DNA of 64,000 bases, from NCBI GenBank assembly GCA_905250115.1, contig CAJNOI010000236.1:1-64000 (forward strand), written 5' to 3'. Made by a program: the position numbers and the translations under genes. How positions within the stretch are numbered: the stretch's first letter is position 1; the number at the start of each line of letters is the position of its first letter. Shown here in pieces: positions 46,501 to 58,100 of this stretch. A model generated the notes under the pieces. It worked only from the letters and a program-made list of their open reading frames with translations, had not been told where the DNA came from and did no database searches. Source of the stretch: Adineta steineri (Eukaryota; Rotifera; Eurotatoria; Adinetida; Adinetidae).

Positions 46501-47762
46501 AATTTGCCTTTTTTGAGCTGTAATCAACAAATATGTAAGATATCTTTATTCTATCATAAAATGACAACTTGATATGTCATAGTTCAGGTCATAAACAAAA
46601 ATAGATTACTGTCAACTTCATCGATGAGTGTCAAAAAAACACCCTACAAGAGATGACTATAATAACAAAAGACTTCATCTCTTCCTATTTTTGAACTATT
46701 GTATGTTATCTACGCTTTCATAATCCTATTGATTCATCAAAACATTCGGTAATATATTTTTCTGATTAAACTATCTAAGGAGATTCTTTTTATTTTTAAA
46801 ATTAGAACTTACCATTATCTAATGTCAATGTATGTAAATGTCGTTGTTGAGTTTCATCAGCAGCACCAAAAAAGAATAGATTAAGATTATGCAATGGTTT
46901 TGCACGATATGTTCGAATAAAATCTGTATTAAGTGCATCAAATCTTCGATTATCTCGTTCTTTCCAACATTCTAATAACCAATCTTCTGTTAAAATTTCA
47001 CTTCTTTCCATATTAAATGCTGTCTATATAAGCACAAAATTGTTTTTTTTTTCGTATTAAAATTCTATAAACACTTACAAGATATTTTTCACCAAGATTA
47101 GCAAATGAAACAACATGTGTTACTTGATCACCATAATCTTTTCGAACTGATCCACCAAGATAATGAACAATATCACTAAATTTTGTCTATAAAATAAATA
47201 AATAAGCCATATGTTTACAGATAAAAACATAAATTTACATGTATTTCTCGACGAGTACCACCAACAAAACAAATAACAGCTGATGAGAGATGTTGTGAAT
47301 ACAATGGACGATTTCTTCGTGGTACTGGAATATCCTTCGAAACAGAAAAAACATTCTTCTTAATGAGTTTTATAGATTTTGTTTCATACAATTTTTTTCT
47401 CCGCACAAGTTAATACAAGTTCCGAACTAATTATATAAATATTTTCATCTTCTTTTAAATTATAAAATAGATTTTCATCAAATGATTCAATAACATATAT
47501 TCGTAATTGTCGTTTTGTTAATAAAAGTTTGGATTCAGATAATGTTCGAAGAATTTGTTCTTCACTAGTTAAACAGTCATATGCATATCGATCTTCAAGC
47601 GCGGAAATTAAACGAGTATTTGAACAAGCTTTACCGATAACACAAAATGTAATTGCTAAATAAAAAATATAAAAAAAGGTTTTCGAATGGAAATATATTT
47701 TATTTTTTACTCCAATCTTCCGATGATGATTCATCATTTTGAGTTTTTTGAATATCTTCCAT
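43554..47762 (-). CDS. ECT2: ECT2/Pebble, Rho guanine-nucleotide exchange factor for cytokinesis
   Basis: RhoA GEF recruited by centralspindlin to the spindle midzone and equatorial membrane. About twelve exons. Starts MEDIQKTQNDESSSEDW and joins TITFCVIGKACSNTRLISAL, the N-terminal BRCT-like region. The tandem BRCTs follow: VICFVGGTRREI, DYGDQVTHVVSFANLGEKYL, ILTEDWLLECWKERDNRRF, then GGYTTNEISDATHIVF and VNVQWFWECL. A basic Ser/Asn-rich linker (TSVKRKRRKESNSN, a possible NLS) leads to the DH domain: IRETERNYVTMLSNIIK, FGNIEEIYHLHLTIAEQL, KFYDKTIQAIHSLEKSNSRF, LADLMIRPIQRLPSVLLLLE. A PH domain follows (TLFLFSDCIEITKL). The tail has KAKNRLSRTFSFSPISSKNR, like the ECT2 C-terminus, and ends MHSIQEC. 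The intron between the BRCT exons at 46800 and 46258 is longer than usual. Confidence 0.93.
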
Positions 47763-49705
47763 AATATAATAACAAATAAAATTTTAACAATCAATCTATA
47801 TAGAACATATTCCCGCTTTCTTTGCTTCGATCAAGACATTCGCAGACAAAGAACAAAAAAGAGCACACAATTCAACCAATGATCGAACATAAAAATTATA
47901 TTTAATATAATTTTTAAATGACAAAAATTATTTACTAAGAAATAATAATATATATTTCGAAAATGTTTCTTTTTCGAATTTATTTTATATAATATTTTCT
48001 TGAATTATTATTTGTCATACGTATCATCCAATCAATTTGATTTTTTTCCTCTAAAAGTTCATTTAGTTATTTATCATATAAATGGCATCGGAAATAAAAT
48101 CTTTGTCTCTGTCAGGTATATTTTATCACAAGACAAGAAGGATATATCCAAAAGTATGTTCAATTTTGATTGACACATTGTTGATCAAATATATACAAGA
48201 GAAATATTTGCTTTCAGAGAAAAAGAAGTGTACCTGTTGGGAGCAATAAATAAATACTGAGTATGACCAGCTTATTTTGACTTTTTATTATAGGAAATAG
48301 GTTATTTTATTACGTTCTAATTCAGAAATACATGTAAAATATTTATGGATCTCTATTTATAACATGGAAGGCCTTAGTGCATTCTTTGATTAATAGGTTC
48401 CTTATGTTATATAGAAATATAATCATTAGCATGCTATCTTCAGTGAGAAGTAGTTTAAAAAAAAGACTTTTATTGTAAGTCATATATAGAATAATTTGAG
48501 AAAAATCGTGCAGATATTCTGAGTTTAGTCAAATTAATCTTTCTTATTATTTCTTGTTAACTGAAATGTAAAATTTCTTAGAATAATAAAAGATTTATGG
48601 TAGATTAAAAGTTGCCAGTATGTAAATTGCTTTTTGAGGGGACAAAGTAAATCCATCGTGTAGAGGACTCGTGATCCTCCTACTCGCATAAAAAGAAAAA
48701 ACATCACTTGTTGTAGTTTTATAGATTTACTTCTAGAAGGAAAAAATGACAGAAGCCAATTATTTTCAGAGATTGACGTTTTTTTTATTGTATAGAGATA
48801 GAAACATGTACTATAAACCGTAGTCATAAAAAGCGATATTAGATTTTTCTTATCACTTGACATGTACTTTTCTATACTTGACAAAATTTAATTTACATGA
48901 ATCATTATATTTATTTCAATATCGTTACATCAGCAATAAATTTTCTTTCACAATTCAGGAATGACGTAGGTTATTATTTTTTTATTGGAAATGTAATTTA
49001 GTATAAAAATAAGTTTGTAAATATTATTACTTTTATTTCAAACAAAAGACGGTAAGGCTAAAATGACAAATAACATTAGAGTTGAATACACAAGTCTATT
49101 GTAGAGTTATTTCTTGTTAAATTAACCAATTTATCCTTATAGTGACGTCGAACGTGTCGAGTTTCCTACCATCTGCTTGTATAAGAAATAAGAGAATAGA
49201 AAATGATCGTATCCCTATGCGAATTTATCGTTGAGACCTTTGCGCTTTTTTATTTGCTCTTTGACATATCACGCATTTTATAAAAGAAAATAGCTGTATT
49301 TATATGTCGGTGCTGCTTATGTTCTTTCCGGATTTGTTACTGATATAAGTTGTAATAGTTGCTATGTTTTTTTCTTTCTTTCTTTTTTCTCGTAACATTG
49401 TATAGTTCTCTACAGCTAGCAGGCGTAGACGCTCTCAAAAAAATAAACGAATCGACGTATATTACTTGATTTGCATGTCGCATCTATTACGACTTGATAA
49501 TAATATCATGCGTTTTTTTTTACAAATTCTAGTCCTCATTTAACTGATATAATCAATCATAAAACTTTTGTTAACATCATCGAGTAAATACTTTTATCAG
49601 TAGCAATGATTCGAGATATATATGACGATATTCGAAATTATTTTATTTTATCATGACGTCATGTGAATGACATGTTTTATATTCTTCATTCTTTCATAAG
49701 ACGGA

Positions 49706-49727
49706 ATATATATATATATATATATAT
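49706..49727. repeat. (AT)n microsatellite
   Basis: Eleven AT units in the spacer upstream of PTP4A. Confidence 0.9.
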
Positions 49728-49811
49728 GTAAGGATTGCTTTTATTTCGTTGCTTTCTTTTTCTTAGTCGTCGCTGAATGTTTGCTTTTCTTTTCTTCTTT
49801 AGTAGAAGAGC

Positions 49812-49829
49812 GTGTGTGTGTGTGTGTGT
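49812..49829. repeat. (GT)n microsatellite
   Basis: Nine GT units upstream of PTP4A. Confidence 0.9.
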
Positions 49830-49941
49830 ATGTGCGAACATGTATTCGAACCTTGAAGCATATATATACATAGATGTGCACTAAAAAGTGCTTCGTTTCT
49901 TTTTTATATTTTATTTTATACCCTTCGCGTCTCAAACATAG

Positions 49942-49970
<29 letters not shown>
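49942..49970. repeat. (ACAT)n microsatellite
   Basis: About seven ACAT units upstream of PTP4A. Confidence 0.9.
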
Positions 49971-49973
<3 letters not shown>

Positions 49974-50050
49974 TTTTATTTTGTAGATTACATTTATTCC
50001 AGCTTTTGCTTATTAGAGAACTTTGGACGAATACGTCTTGCCATTATTCG

Positions 50051-50210
50051 ATGAATACAGCTGTTGTCGGTGAATCCACGCCTAAACAAGCGGTAAGATT
50101 TTGTTTTTGGATCTATAATTTTACATGTATATTAATTATTATTTGTTTTTTAGACCGAATTTGTGTGCGATTGCACGCTCTCGGGCGAGTTTTGCCGAGC
50201 GCAATATTGA
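50051..50210 (+). promoter_or_regulatory. Spliced upstream ORF in the PTP4A leader (32 codons)
   Basis: An ATG at 50051 opens MNTAVVGESTPKQA, followed by a good donor (GCG|GTAAGA, 50093) and a good acceptor (TTTTTTAG at 50152-50153). The frame continues TEFVCDCTLSGEFCRAQY and TGA at 50208-50210. Both halves are in one frame across a 61-nt intron and the sequence is less AT-rich than its flanks. It ends 172 nt before the PTP4A ATG on the same strand, so a translated uORF in the leader is the simplest reading. A separate tiny gene is the alternative. Confidence 0.5.
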
Positions 50211-50381
50211 CTAGTACGCCAATATACTAAATCTTCCTATTATCGATATTATCCATATCGATATAGCTCAAATAAATTTGACTGGTGTCTAATATCTACA
50301 AAAATTAGATATTAAAAACAAGTGACTCAAGAAAAAAAACGTTTTCAATTTTATCAAAGGAACAAAACATTAAATTTCAAA

Positions 50382-51058
50382 ATGCCAATGGCTCAATATT
50401 TAAACAATCCGTCAATGACGGAACTTCGCTATAAACACCTTCGTTTTCTAATTACTGATAGTCCAGCAGATGAAAATCTTCAATCATTTGTCGAAGTAAT
50501 ATATCATATATGATGAATAATATATCAATATATAATAATTCTATTTATAGGCTTGCTTAAAATTTGGTGTAACAACATTAGTTCGTGTCTCAGAAAAAAC
50601 TTATGATACAAAACCAATTGAAGCAGCTGGTATTAAAGTTTATGTATGTATGAATAAATTTAAACTACGGAATAAATATATATATATTTTTTTATTTAAT
50701 AGAATCTTGAATATCCCGATGGCAGTGCACCTGATTCAATTGTCCGTGATAAGTGGTTAAATATTGTTAAGGAAAATAAAAGTGGCTGTATTCTTGTTCA
50801 TTGTGTTCACGGACTTGGACGGTTAGTTTTCTTATATTTTTAAAGATCTTTATTTTATATTATTATGATTATATAAATAGATCACCGGTTCTTGTTGCAA
50901 TGGCTTTACGTGAAGCTGGTATGAGTCGACAAGAATCAATTGATTTTGTTCGTTCACGCCGTCGTGGATCATTTAATATTCGACAATTAGAATTTCTTCA
51001 AGGCTATCAATCAGGTCATCGTCTTATTAACAAGCATGCTGGCTGTTTTATCATGTAA
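50382..51058 (+). CDS. PTP4A: PTP4A/PRL-type prenylated protein phosphatase
   Basis: Small dual-specificity-like phosphatase; known PRLs bind CNNM magnesium transporters and sit at the plasma membrane through a farnesylated CAAX box. Four exons join in frame: MPMAQYLNNPSMTELRYKHL with RFLITDSPADENL; FGVTTLVRVSEKTYDTKPIE; YPDGSAPDSIVRDKW; the P-loop HCVHGLGRSPVLVAMAL (CX5R); then RRRGSFNIRQLEFLQGY and the CAAX end CFIM. Three PRL hallmarks differ from animal PRLs as I know them: the residue after the P-loop Arg is Ser, not Ala; the regulatory Cys in VRVCE is Ser; and the WPFDDG loop is shortened to YPDG. One Cys, not two, precedes the CAAX tail. A uORF lies upstream. Convergent with nicotinamidase (202 nt between stops). 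Confidence 0.9.
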
Positions 51059-51260
51059 TCATCATCATTATCATGTTCCTCTCTTATCTTTATTCATACT
51101 GTTTTCATTTTATTAATTGGGTTTTTCTCTCTCTCTCTCTATGCTCCCATTTTGCTCTTATTAATTCTTGTGTTTCTTTTTTTTTCTGTTTATGTCACTT
51201 AATTTACTCAAGACATAGTTAAAAATGAAATAAAAATAAACAAATTTTTTTTCTTTACGT

Positions 51261-52110
51261 TTATATTAAGTCTTTAACGTCAGCTGTTTGAATAACTGAG
51301 CAATGACGGCCTTTTAATTCATCAAGACGTAAGTTAATATTTGTTTCATCAACTCCACGACATGCATCTTGTATAAGATATGTTTTATAACCATTTTCAA
51401 GTGCATGTAAAGCAGTAAAATATACACATACATCTGTAGCTATACCAACAATAAATACTTGTGATACATTGTGTGCTTTTAATTTTGAATGTAATTCTGT
51501 TTCACGAATTTTCATATTATCCCAAAACGCTGAATAAGAATCAATATTACTATCGTAACCTTTCAATAAATTAATTATTTTACGAGTTTTAGTTGGTTTT
51601 ATTATGTTTAAATCTTTATGTAATTCAGCACCATGAGTATGTTGTATACAATGAGCTGGCCAAAGTATTTGTTCAACACGTAATGGTCTTGGATCATCCA
51701 ATAGAAATATTGCCGTATCGAATACATTTAATTCATGTGCTTGTTTTGAATCTTTGGCAAGTAAATGTGCACGTAAATGTAAATTATCAAAAAACGATAT
51801 ATGATCATGTGTATGCCAATCTTGTGTATAAACTACGACATCAAAATGTATATCTTTTAATAATTTATTTATCATTGGTATAACTTGTTCTCCTTGATGT
51901 TGACTCGGACAATTTTTAAGAGCTAATGACCCATCAATAAAATCATATTGGACATCAACAATAAGTAAAGCATTGACAGCTTTTGGATGACTATTTCGTC
52001 TCATAGAACATGTTATTATATCTACACTATGAAAGAAAAGAAGAGATTATTAAAACTAAATAAATAATATGAAATTACGCTCGACAAATTAACTTGTTGA
52101 TGTTGCCCAT
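51261..52110 (-). CDS. Nicotinamidase (isochorismatase-like hydrolase)
   Basis: Hydrolyses nicotinamide to nicotinate and ammonia for NAD+ salvage (yeast Pnc1, fly Naam, worm PNC-1 family); absent from vertebrates. Exon 1 (52079-52110) encodes MGNINKLICR and splices in frame to exon 2 (51261-52026), 265 aa in all. Core: NALLIVDVQYDFIDGSLALK (catalytic Asp), YTQDWHTHDHISF (metal-binding Asp/His), LWPAHCIQHTHGAELHKDL (metal His), LLKGYDSNIDSYSAFWDN (catalytic Lys) and VFIVGIATDVCVYFTALHA (nucleophile Cys). All catalytic and metal positions are present. An internal ATG at 52004 (MRRNSHPKAVNA) is an alternative start if exon 1 is not used. Confidence 0.93.
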
Positions 52111-52558
52111 ATTTTTTTCTCCAACAAAAGAGTATCTGAAATATGAAAGACACTTGTTGCAATTCAGGTAAATACGTCTACATAATCATCAGTCTAATTG
52201 CGTATAAAACGACATAATATGAAAAAGTAAAAATGATAGGTAATATATCGATGTTTATATCATCGTGCATGTCGACAATATTTTTTTCAATGACTTGTAT
52301 ACGTTAGAGAGCGTAGGCAAGGAAAAAAAAAGAAAAGCCATACATCATATGCTTCGCTTTTTTTTAACGAGAAATTGCCTTCAGGTAATATATGTAAGAA
52401 ACTTTTTTTTCCAGTTTAGTCAAATAAAATATTAATTATTATTTATAATTTTCACTAAACAAACATGCATTTAAATAACAAAAATAACTTAATGACACAT
52501 TCCATGTTTGCTTAGCTTATGCGCTTTTTTTTTCATCGAAATTTTCAATTATTTCAAA
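52111..52558. other. Spacer between divergent genes
   Basis: 5' flanks of nicotinamidase (-) and the 52559 gene (+). AT-rich, no motif singled out. Confidence 0.4.
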
Positions 52559-53404
52559 ATGTCAGAGACAGAATATTACGTTTGGCGATTGTTTTATCCG
52601 TTGACATTAAATGATGCAGATACTCAATCAGAAAAAAATACCTTAATTACACCGTTTACATTAAACACGAAATTGAATATGTTATCTATCATAAATGAAA
52701 AACATTCACATCAATCATCATCGATTGATCTCTATTATCCTTTAGAAAATACGGATGTTTGTTTAAAAATTTATGATATAGAAAAATTAAATAATTTTAA
52801 AATCGAAATTGAAATTCGTAATCGTCATAAAGAACAACAATCATCATCATTAATTCAACATTGGTCGATTTATGAGATAAAACATTCACGTATAGATTTA
52901 CCTGATAAGATTTTAAATCGACTTGATCAAATAACAATTGAAAAACTAACGAAATATCTTCAAATAATAATAAATGATGAAAATTTTTTAAATCGCTCAG
53001 ATTTATCTTTTATTAAAATACAAAAAAATATAACTAGATGGCAAATGGATGATAGTGATCGAGAAATTGAAGAAAGTGATATTTGTTTACTAATAAATAA
53101 TAATAAAAATGATTCATTCTATATACCTACATATTGGCGAACGATATCGATTCAAACAGGTGATTATGATAAACTTTTAAAAACATTAATAACATTACAG
53201 ATTGAAGATGATAAAGATCTATTAGATTATTTTACATATCTCATATCTCAGACACATTTTAATTCATTTTCTATACAATATCAACAACAACAGCAACAAT
53301 TAATTTCAACATTATCATCTGAAAAAATCTATATGAATTTATTAACAATGAGTTATGCATCATTTATTGAACTTATTCAACATATTTATGTTAATCAAAT
53401 ATAA
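52559..53404 (+). CDS. Uncharacterised 281-aa protein (possibly CYTH-like)
   Basis: Single exon; the ATG at 52559 gives MSETEYYVWRLFYPLTLNDA (an upstream extension would start with TTG). Intracellular, polar, rich in I/L/N/K. Segments: VCLKIYDIEKLNNFKIEIEI, HWSIYEIKHSRIDLPDKIL, SFIKIQKNITRWQMDDSD, EESDICLLINNN, YIPTYWRTISIQTGDYDKLL. The alternation of charged strands with a late W-R-x-I-S-I-x-T strand recalls CYTH triphosphate-tunnel folds, but the ExExK signature is not evident, so this is a weak suggestion. A poly-Gln stretch lies near the C-terminus. Codon use supports a real gene; I do not recognise the family. Confidence 0.6.
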   Translation: MSETEYYVWRLFYPLTLNDADTQSEKNTLITPFTLNTKLNMLSIINEKHSHQSSSIDLYYPLENTDVCLKIYDIEKLNNFKIEIEIRNRHKEQQSSSLIQHWSIYEIKHSRIDLPDKILNRLDQITIEKLTKYLQIIINDENFLNRSDLSFIKIQKNITRWQMDDSDREIEESDICLLINNNKNDSFYIPTYWRTISIQTGDYDKLLKTLITLQIEDDKDLLDYFTYLISQTHFNSFSIQYQQQQQQLISTLSSEKIYMNLLTMSYASFIELIQHIYVNQI

Positions 53405-55120
53405 ATAGAATTAATTGAAGATTACTAGTAGTGACCTCTCGATAATCATATATCGGAAAAGGATATATATATATATTACTGATTTAAATATAAAAATCTT
53501 TTTTTTTTCTTTCTATAATATATATTTATTCATTCTGTCAATCAAAAGAATTGATTAAAATCAATCAATATTTAACAATATAGAAAAACAAAACGTTTTA
53601 ACTCTCAACATTCTTTTCTTTAAATCAATATTTTTCTAGAATATGAGATTGTGTGTTAATAATCAGTTCTTGATAGATAGAAGTGCGCAAGGGTATTTTG
53701 TTTTCATTCATCATCATTGAGCGGAAATGAACGTAATGAACTAACTAACTACTAACATTGACAACAATGTATGTGTGTGTGTGACCGTGTATAGAGACGG
53801 TCGGGGAACATTTAATCCTTTTCATCTTCAATATTCCTTCTTTTTTTTTTCTCGGCATACTTGTAACACTGATTATCAGCAATTCATTGCGTGTACGCCG
53901 TTCTGACGACGGTAGTGTGAATTATTATGCATTGCATTCTTTTGCTAAACAACATCAACAATGTTAGAAACAACAACTGTTGTCACCATATCCTGTTCTC
54001 TACGTCTTAGAGCATATGGGCAGATAACTGATGGTTGGCGTTGTTAGTGGATTCTTCTTCGTCGTCGTCGTCGTCTTCTTCTTCTGATTCTCTCTCATCA
54101 GTTCGTACCAGATCTCTCTTCTTTCTTACTATGGCACTCTCTTTTGGCCTTCTTCTTGTCGATGGCAATACACGCAAGCATATACATATACACGCATCAT
54201 TCTCGAAAAGATATGTCTTTCTTCTTTCTTCTAACTAAGAGAGAAAAAAGGTCGGATAGATACAACGGTATCTCTTCGTTATTGACTTTCTTTTCTATTC
54301 CTATGAGATAACTCTTCTCGTTAGGATGCTGCTATTGTTCGATTTGATCTTTCTAACCCATCTTTATATCTATTCTATTTTCAAGTGACTATCTTTCATG
54401 TGTTGTTATTAATATAATGTTAAAGATTAATCATTTCCTTAATTCTATTCATTTCGTAAAATGCTCAAGTAAAGTTACTTCATTAGCATTGATTTATGAT
54501 GATGTTATCCTTTTTTAGTTTTTTTTTCCCTTTCTTCTACTTCTTCTCTTTTTGCAAACGATAAGAGTGTAATTGTTGTTTCTTTCTGATGATGCTGTTA
54601 TGTATATATATATATATATATATCTAACGGAACAGTTAGCTACCATCATGTTCTTTTTCTGTTGCCGCTGCTCTTCTGTGCATATCGTCGATCATCTAAA
54701 ACTATTAGTGATAGCGAGCGAACGCGCGCGCGGGTGAGATAGAGCTTACTATCATCTTGTCGCGTTGTATGGCATGCATCTGCCCTTGAAGTCTTCCCTC
54801 TGTCTCCTTTCTCGTCCTTTGTCATTGTTGGTCGGCAACACATACTCGTGATTTTATTAGATCGACGAAAGCAAGCATGAGAAGTAAAGAGACAGAGAGA
54901 TAAAAAAAACCTAGGAAAGATAGATCGATAGAGAGACAAAACACATCCGGTTCATTCACTCCTGGTGGTTTAATATATTCGCTCAATTGATTCGAGAAAT
55001 AGGAAAGAATAGGGGGAAGTGAAAATTCATATTTTTGTTCTATTAAAGATCGAAATGATTAATATGATGATGATGTATTTGAACATATATCGATAAGAAT
55101 ACAAACAAAAAAAACTAACA
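53405..55120. other. Intergenic / ryanodine receptor 5' region
   Basis: CT- and GA-rich tracts, an (AT)n run at 54602-54623 and short CpG-containing patches (CGCGCGCG near 54725). ORFs at 54035-54238 (+) and 54646-54939 (-) are low-complexity frames. The right end holds the RyR 5'UTR. Confidence 0.45.
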
Positions 55121-58100
55121 ATGGCAGACGAACACATGGTCGGTGCTGAAGATGATGATGTTCAGTTTATGCGAACGGTAATTAATATTTTGTTTTTTTA
55201 TATGAATTAACATTTGATCTTTTGATTTTGTAGGAAGATCGTTTATGTCTAAGTTGTGTACCTGTATCAGGTGTAAAACGTATGGCTTTATCGGGCGAAG
55301 TATTTGGAAATCGAATGTGTTATCTTGAAGATATATCAAATGAGGTAGAAGATATGCGATGATAATAATAATTCATGGACATCCTTTGATATCACAATTA
55401 TCGATTTAGTTATACCTCTACTTTCGTTGCATGTGTGTCACGCTTTTGTTTAGGGTTTTTTTCCGGCCTAGCATGTTATTTTTTCTTCCTGCTTTGTGTG
55501 TTTGTATCCGGATGGATAAATAAAAAAGAATTAAGTATATATTTCAGCTTTGTTCTTTTTGATGTGATGATATTTTGACATTTGTATGTTTGTTTATATG
55601 AGAACTATTTTGATTTGTTATATCAGGTTTGTTGTCCTGATTTGGCATCATGTATATTCGTACTCGAACAAGCTGTATCAGTTCGAGCTTTACAAGAAAT
55701 GGTTAATACAACTTCACCTGAACAGGTAAATTTTTATTTATTTATTGAAATCAATATGTATATTATTGTAAAAAAAATATATTTTTTTTCAAGTCGTCAG
55801 CAAGCCAAGGAGGTCAAACAACATTTCGAACATTATTATATGGTCATGCTGTTCTTCTTCGACACTATCACAGTCAAATGGTAAAAACAATAATAATAAT
55901 AATATTTTTGTAAAAATACGAATGAAAATTATACTTTGAATTTAGTACTTGAGTTGTCTATCGACAAGTACATCAAATGACAAGCTCGCGTTTGATGTAG
56001 GCTTAAAAGAAGATGCACAAGGTTTGTTTAGATAAACAAAGGGGTAAATATCATTTTTTATGTATATTATATAACTTCTAGGCGAATCTTGTTGGTGGAC
56101 TATTCATCCAGCATCAAAACAAAGAAGTGAAGGTGAAAAAGTGCGCTTCAATGATGATGTTATATTGGTTTCAGTTTTTTCTGAACGATATCTTGTATGA
56201 AATTTTACTAAAAGAAAAAGTTTGATGTATATTTTTCTTTTTTTTTCTTCTTAGCATGCATATATGTCAACAAGTGAACGTGGACGAGTAAATGCATCAT
56301 TTCGTCAACAAGTATGGAGTTTAGTACCAATATCGAGTGGTGTAGCACGTGTGAAAAATCCCGGATTTGTTCTTGGTGGTGATGTTATACGAATAGTACA
56401 TGGAAATATGGATCATTGTATTACAACACCACCACCAGACTCTCAAGTTATTGATGATTCTGGAAGGTGAGAAATTTTGTTTTTTTTTTTGTTGTCTAGT
56501 CAAACTCGAACAAAAGATACGATTCACTGAAAAATCAAGCTCAATTCTCTAGAGAAATCTCATAGAGAAAAACAAAAATTTTTCTTGCAAAAATAATATT
56601 TTGACTTTGCTCTTAATTTGTCACATATTAAGAATAATAATACAAATCATATGAAGGTCACTGATTGAATAAATAAATACATAAATACACAAGAGAATAG
56701 ATACAAAGATAAAAAGGTGTTTCTTGTTATTAAACTCGTTAACGATTTCATTTTTTGTTTTAGTCTCTTCATTAAAAGTGGTGCTGCTTGTCAACAAGCT
56801 CGATCATTATGGCGTATTGAATGTTTTAAAATAAAGTAAGAAATAACACATAGATTTATAAAAAAAAAGAAGACGCTATATTTGCTTATTGTTATTGTTT
56901 CTTAGATGGTATAGTGGTTTTGTTGGTTGGAGTTCATTAGTTCGCCTTCGACATGTCACATCAGGTCTTTATTTAGCTGTTATCGGTGATGAAAATGGTA
57001 AAAAAAAGATCTCAAATAGAATTTGTTTTCTTATTTGAATATATCTTAGGTCCAAAAGTAACATGTATATCGAAGAAGAATGCCAGTGCTATTGCTGTCA
57101 CTTTCGAAATGAAAATGACAAAGGTATTGAATAATAGAATGACATGTTTTCGAAGACAATAACAAAAAAATGATTTTTATATTAGGAAAAACAAGCCGAA
57201 GAATTAACTGAACAAGAAAATTTAGGAGTACCAACAATAAAATATGGTGATACAATTGTTTTTATTCGTCATGTTGATTCAGATCTTTGGATTAGTTATG
57301 AAACGTTAGAATTAACTATAAAAGGAATTGGAAAAGTGGAAGAAAAACGAGTAAGCAAAAAAAAGATCATTTTATTCAAGAAATATGTTCTTGTCTATAT
57401 AATTAGATTATCCCTGCTGTTGAAGGTCATATGGATGATTGTTTTCGTCTTGTTCGAGCTCAAGAACAAGAACAAAAAACTGCATTAGTTATTCGAATTT
57501 GTAATGCAATTCTTGGAAGATTTAATCGAACAGAGTATGCTAAAAAAAAATGTTTTTTGTTTTTCTAATAAAATTCTTCTTTCCTAAAGTCCAATGTCGA
57601 TTGATGCAGAAGCCGTGAATCATTTATTAAGTAAAAGTGATGTTGTTCAAGCTTTATTACAAGATTTAATTGGTTTTTTTTCTCAACCATCGCTCACATT
57701 GGATCATGAAGAAAGACAATTACGTCTTAAAGTTTTACGAAATCGACAAGATTTGTTTCAAGAAGAAGTATATTTTATCTTTCGTTAATATCAAAAAACG
57801 TTTTTGTGTTTATTTTAGGGAATGATTCGAGTATTAATAGCAGCAATAAATTTTTTTAGTGAACGTAGAGATAAAGCATTATTATTAGAAGGTGTTGAAG
57901 AAAAAATCGAAAATATTACAAATAAACTTTATGTTGTTTTGGCTGCATTAATTAAAGGAAATCGTACAAATTGTTCAAATTTTGCACAAAGTGCACGACT
58001 TAATTGGCTTGTTAATCGTTTACAATCACAACAAGCATCGAGTGGTGTATTAGAAGTACTTCATAGTGTACTTGTTGATAGTCCTGAAGTTTTAAATATG

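Larger units (their letters stand above)
47763..50050. other. Intergenic between divergent genes
   Basis: AT-rich spacer with microsatellites near its right end. The minus-strand ORF at 48534-48884 has no family resemblance. The right end should contain the PTP4A promoter and first 5'UTR exon. Confidence 0.4.

Noticed and set aside
48534-48884. 116-aa minus-strand ORF in the ECT2-PTP4A spacer
   Set aside because: No ordinary codon pattern, no homology I can recognise, and no splice or promoter signals.
54646-54939. 97-aa Arg/Ser-rich minus-strand ORF upstream of the ryanodine receptor
   Set aside because: Derived from mixed low-complexity and CG-repeat sequence in the RyR 5' flank; no recognisable features.
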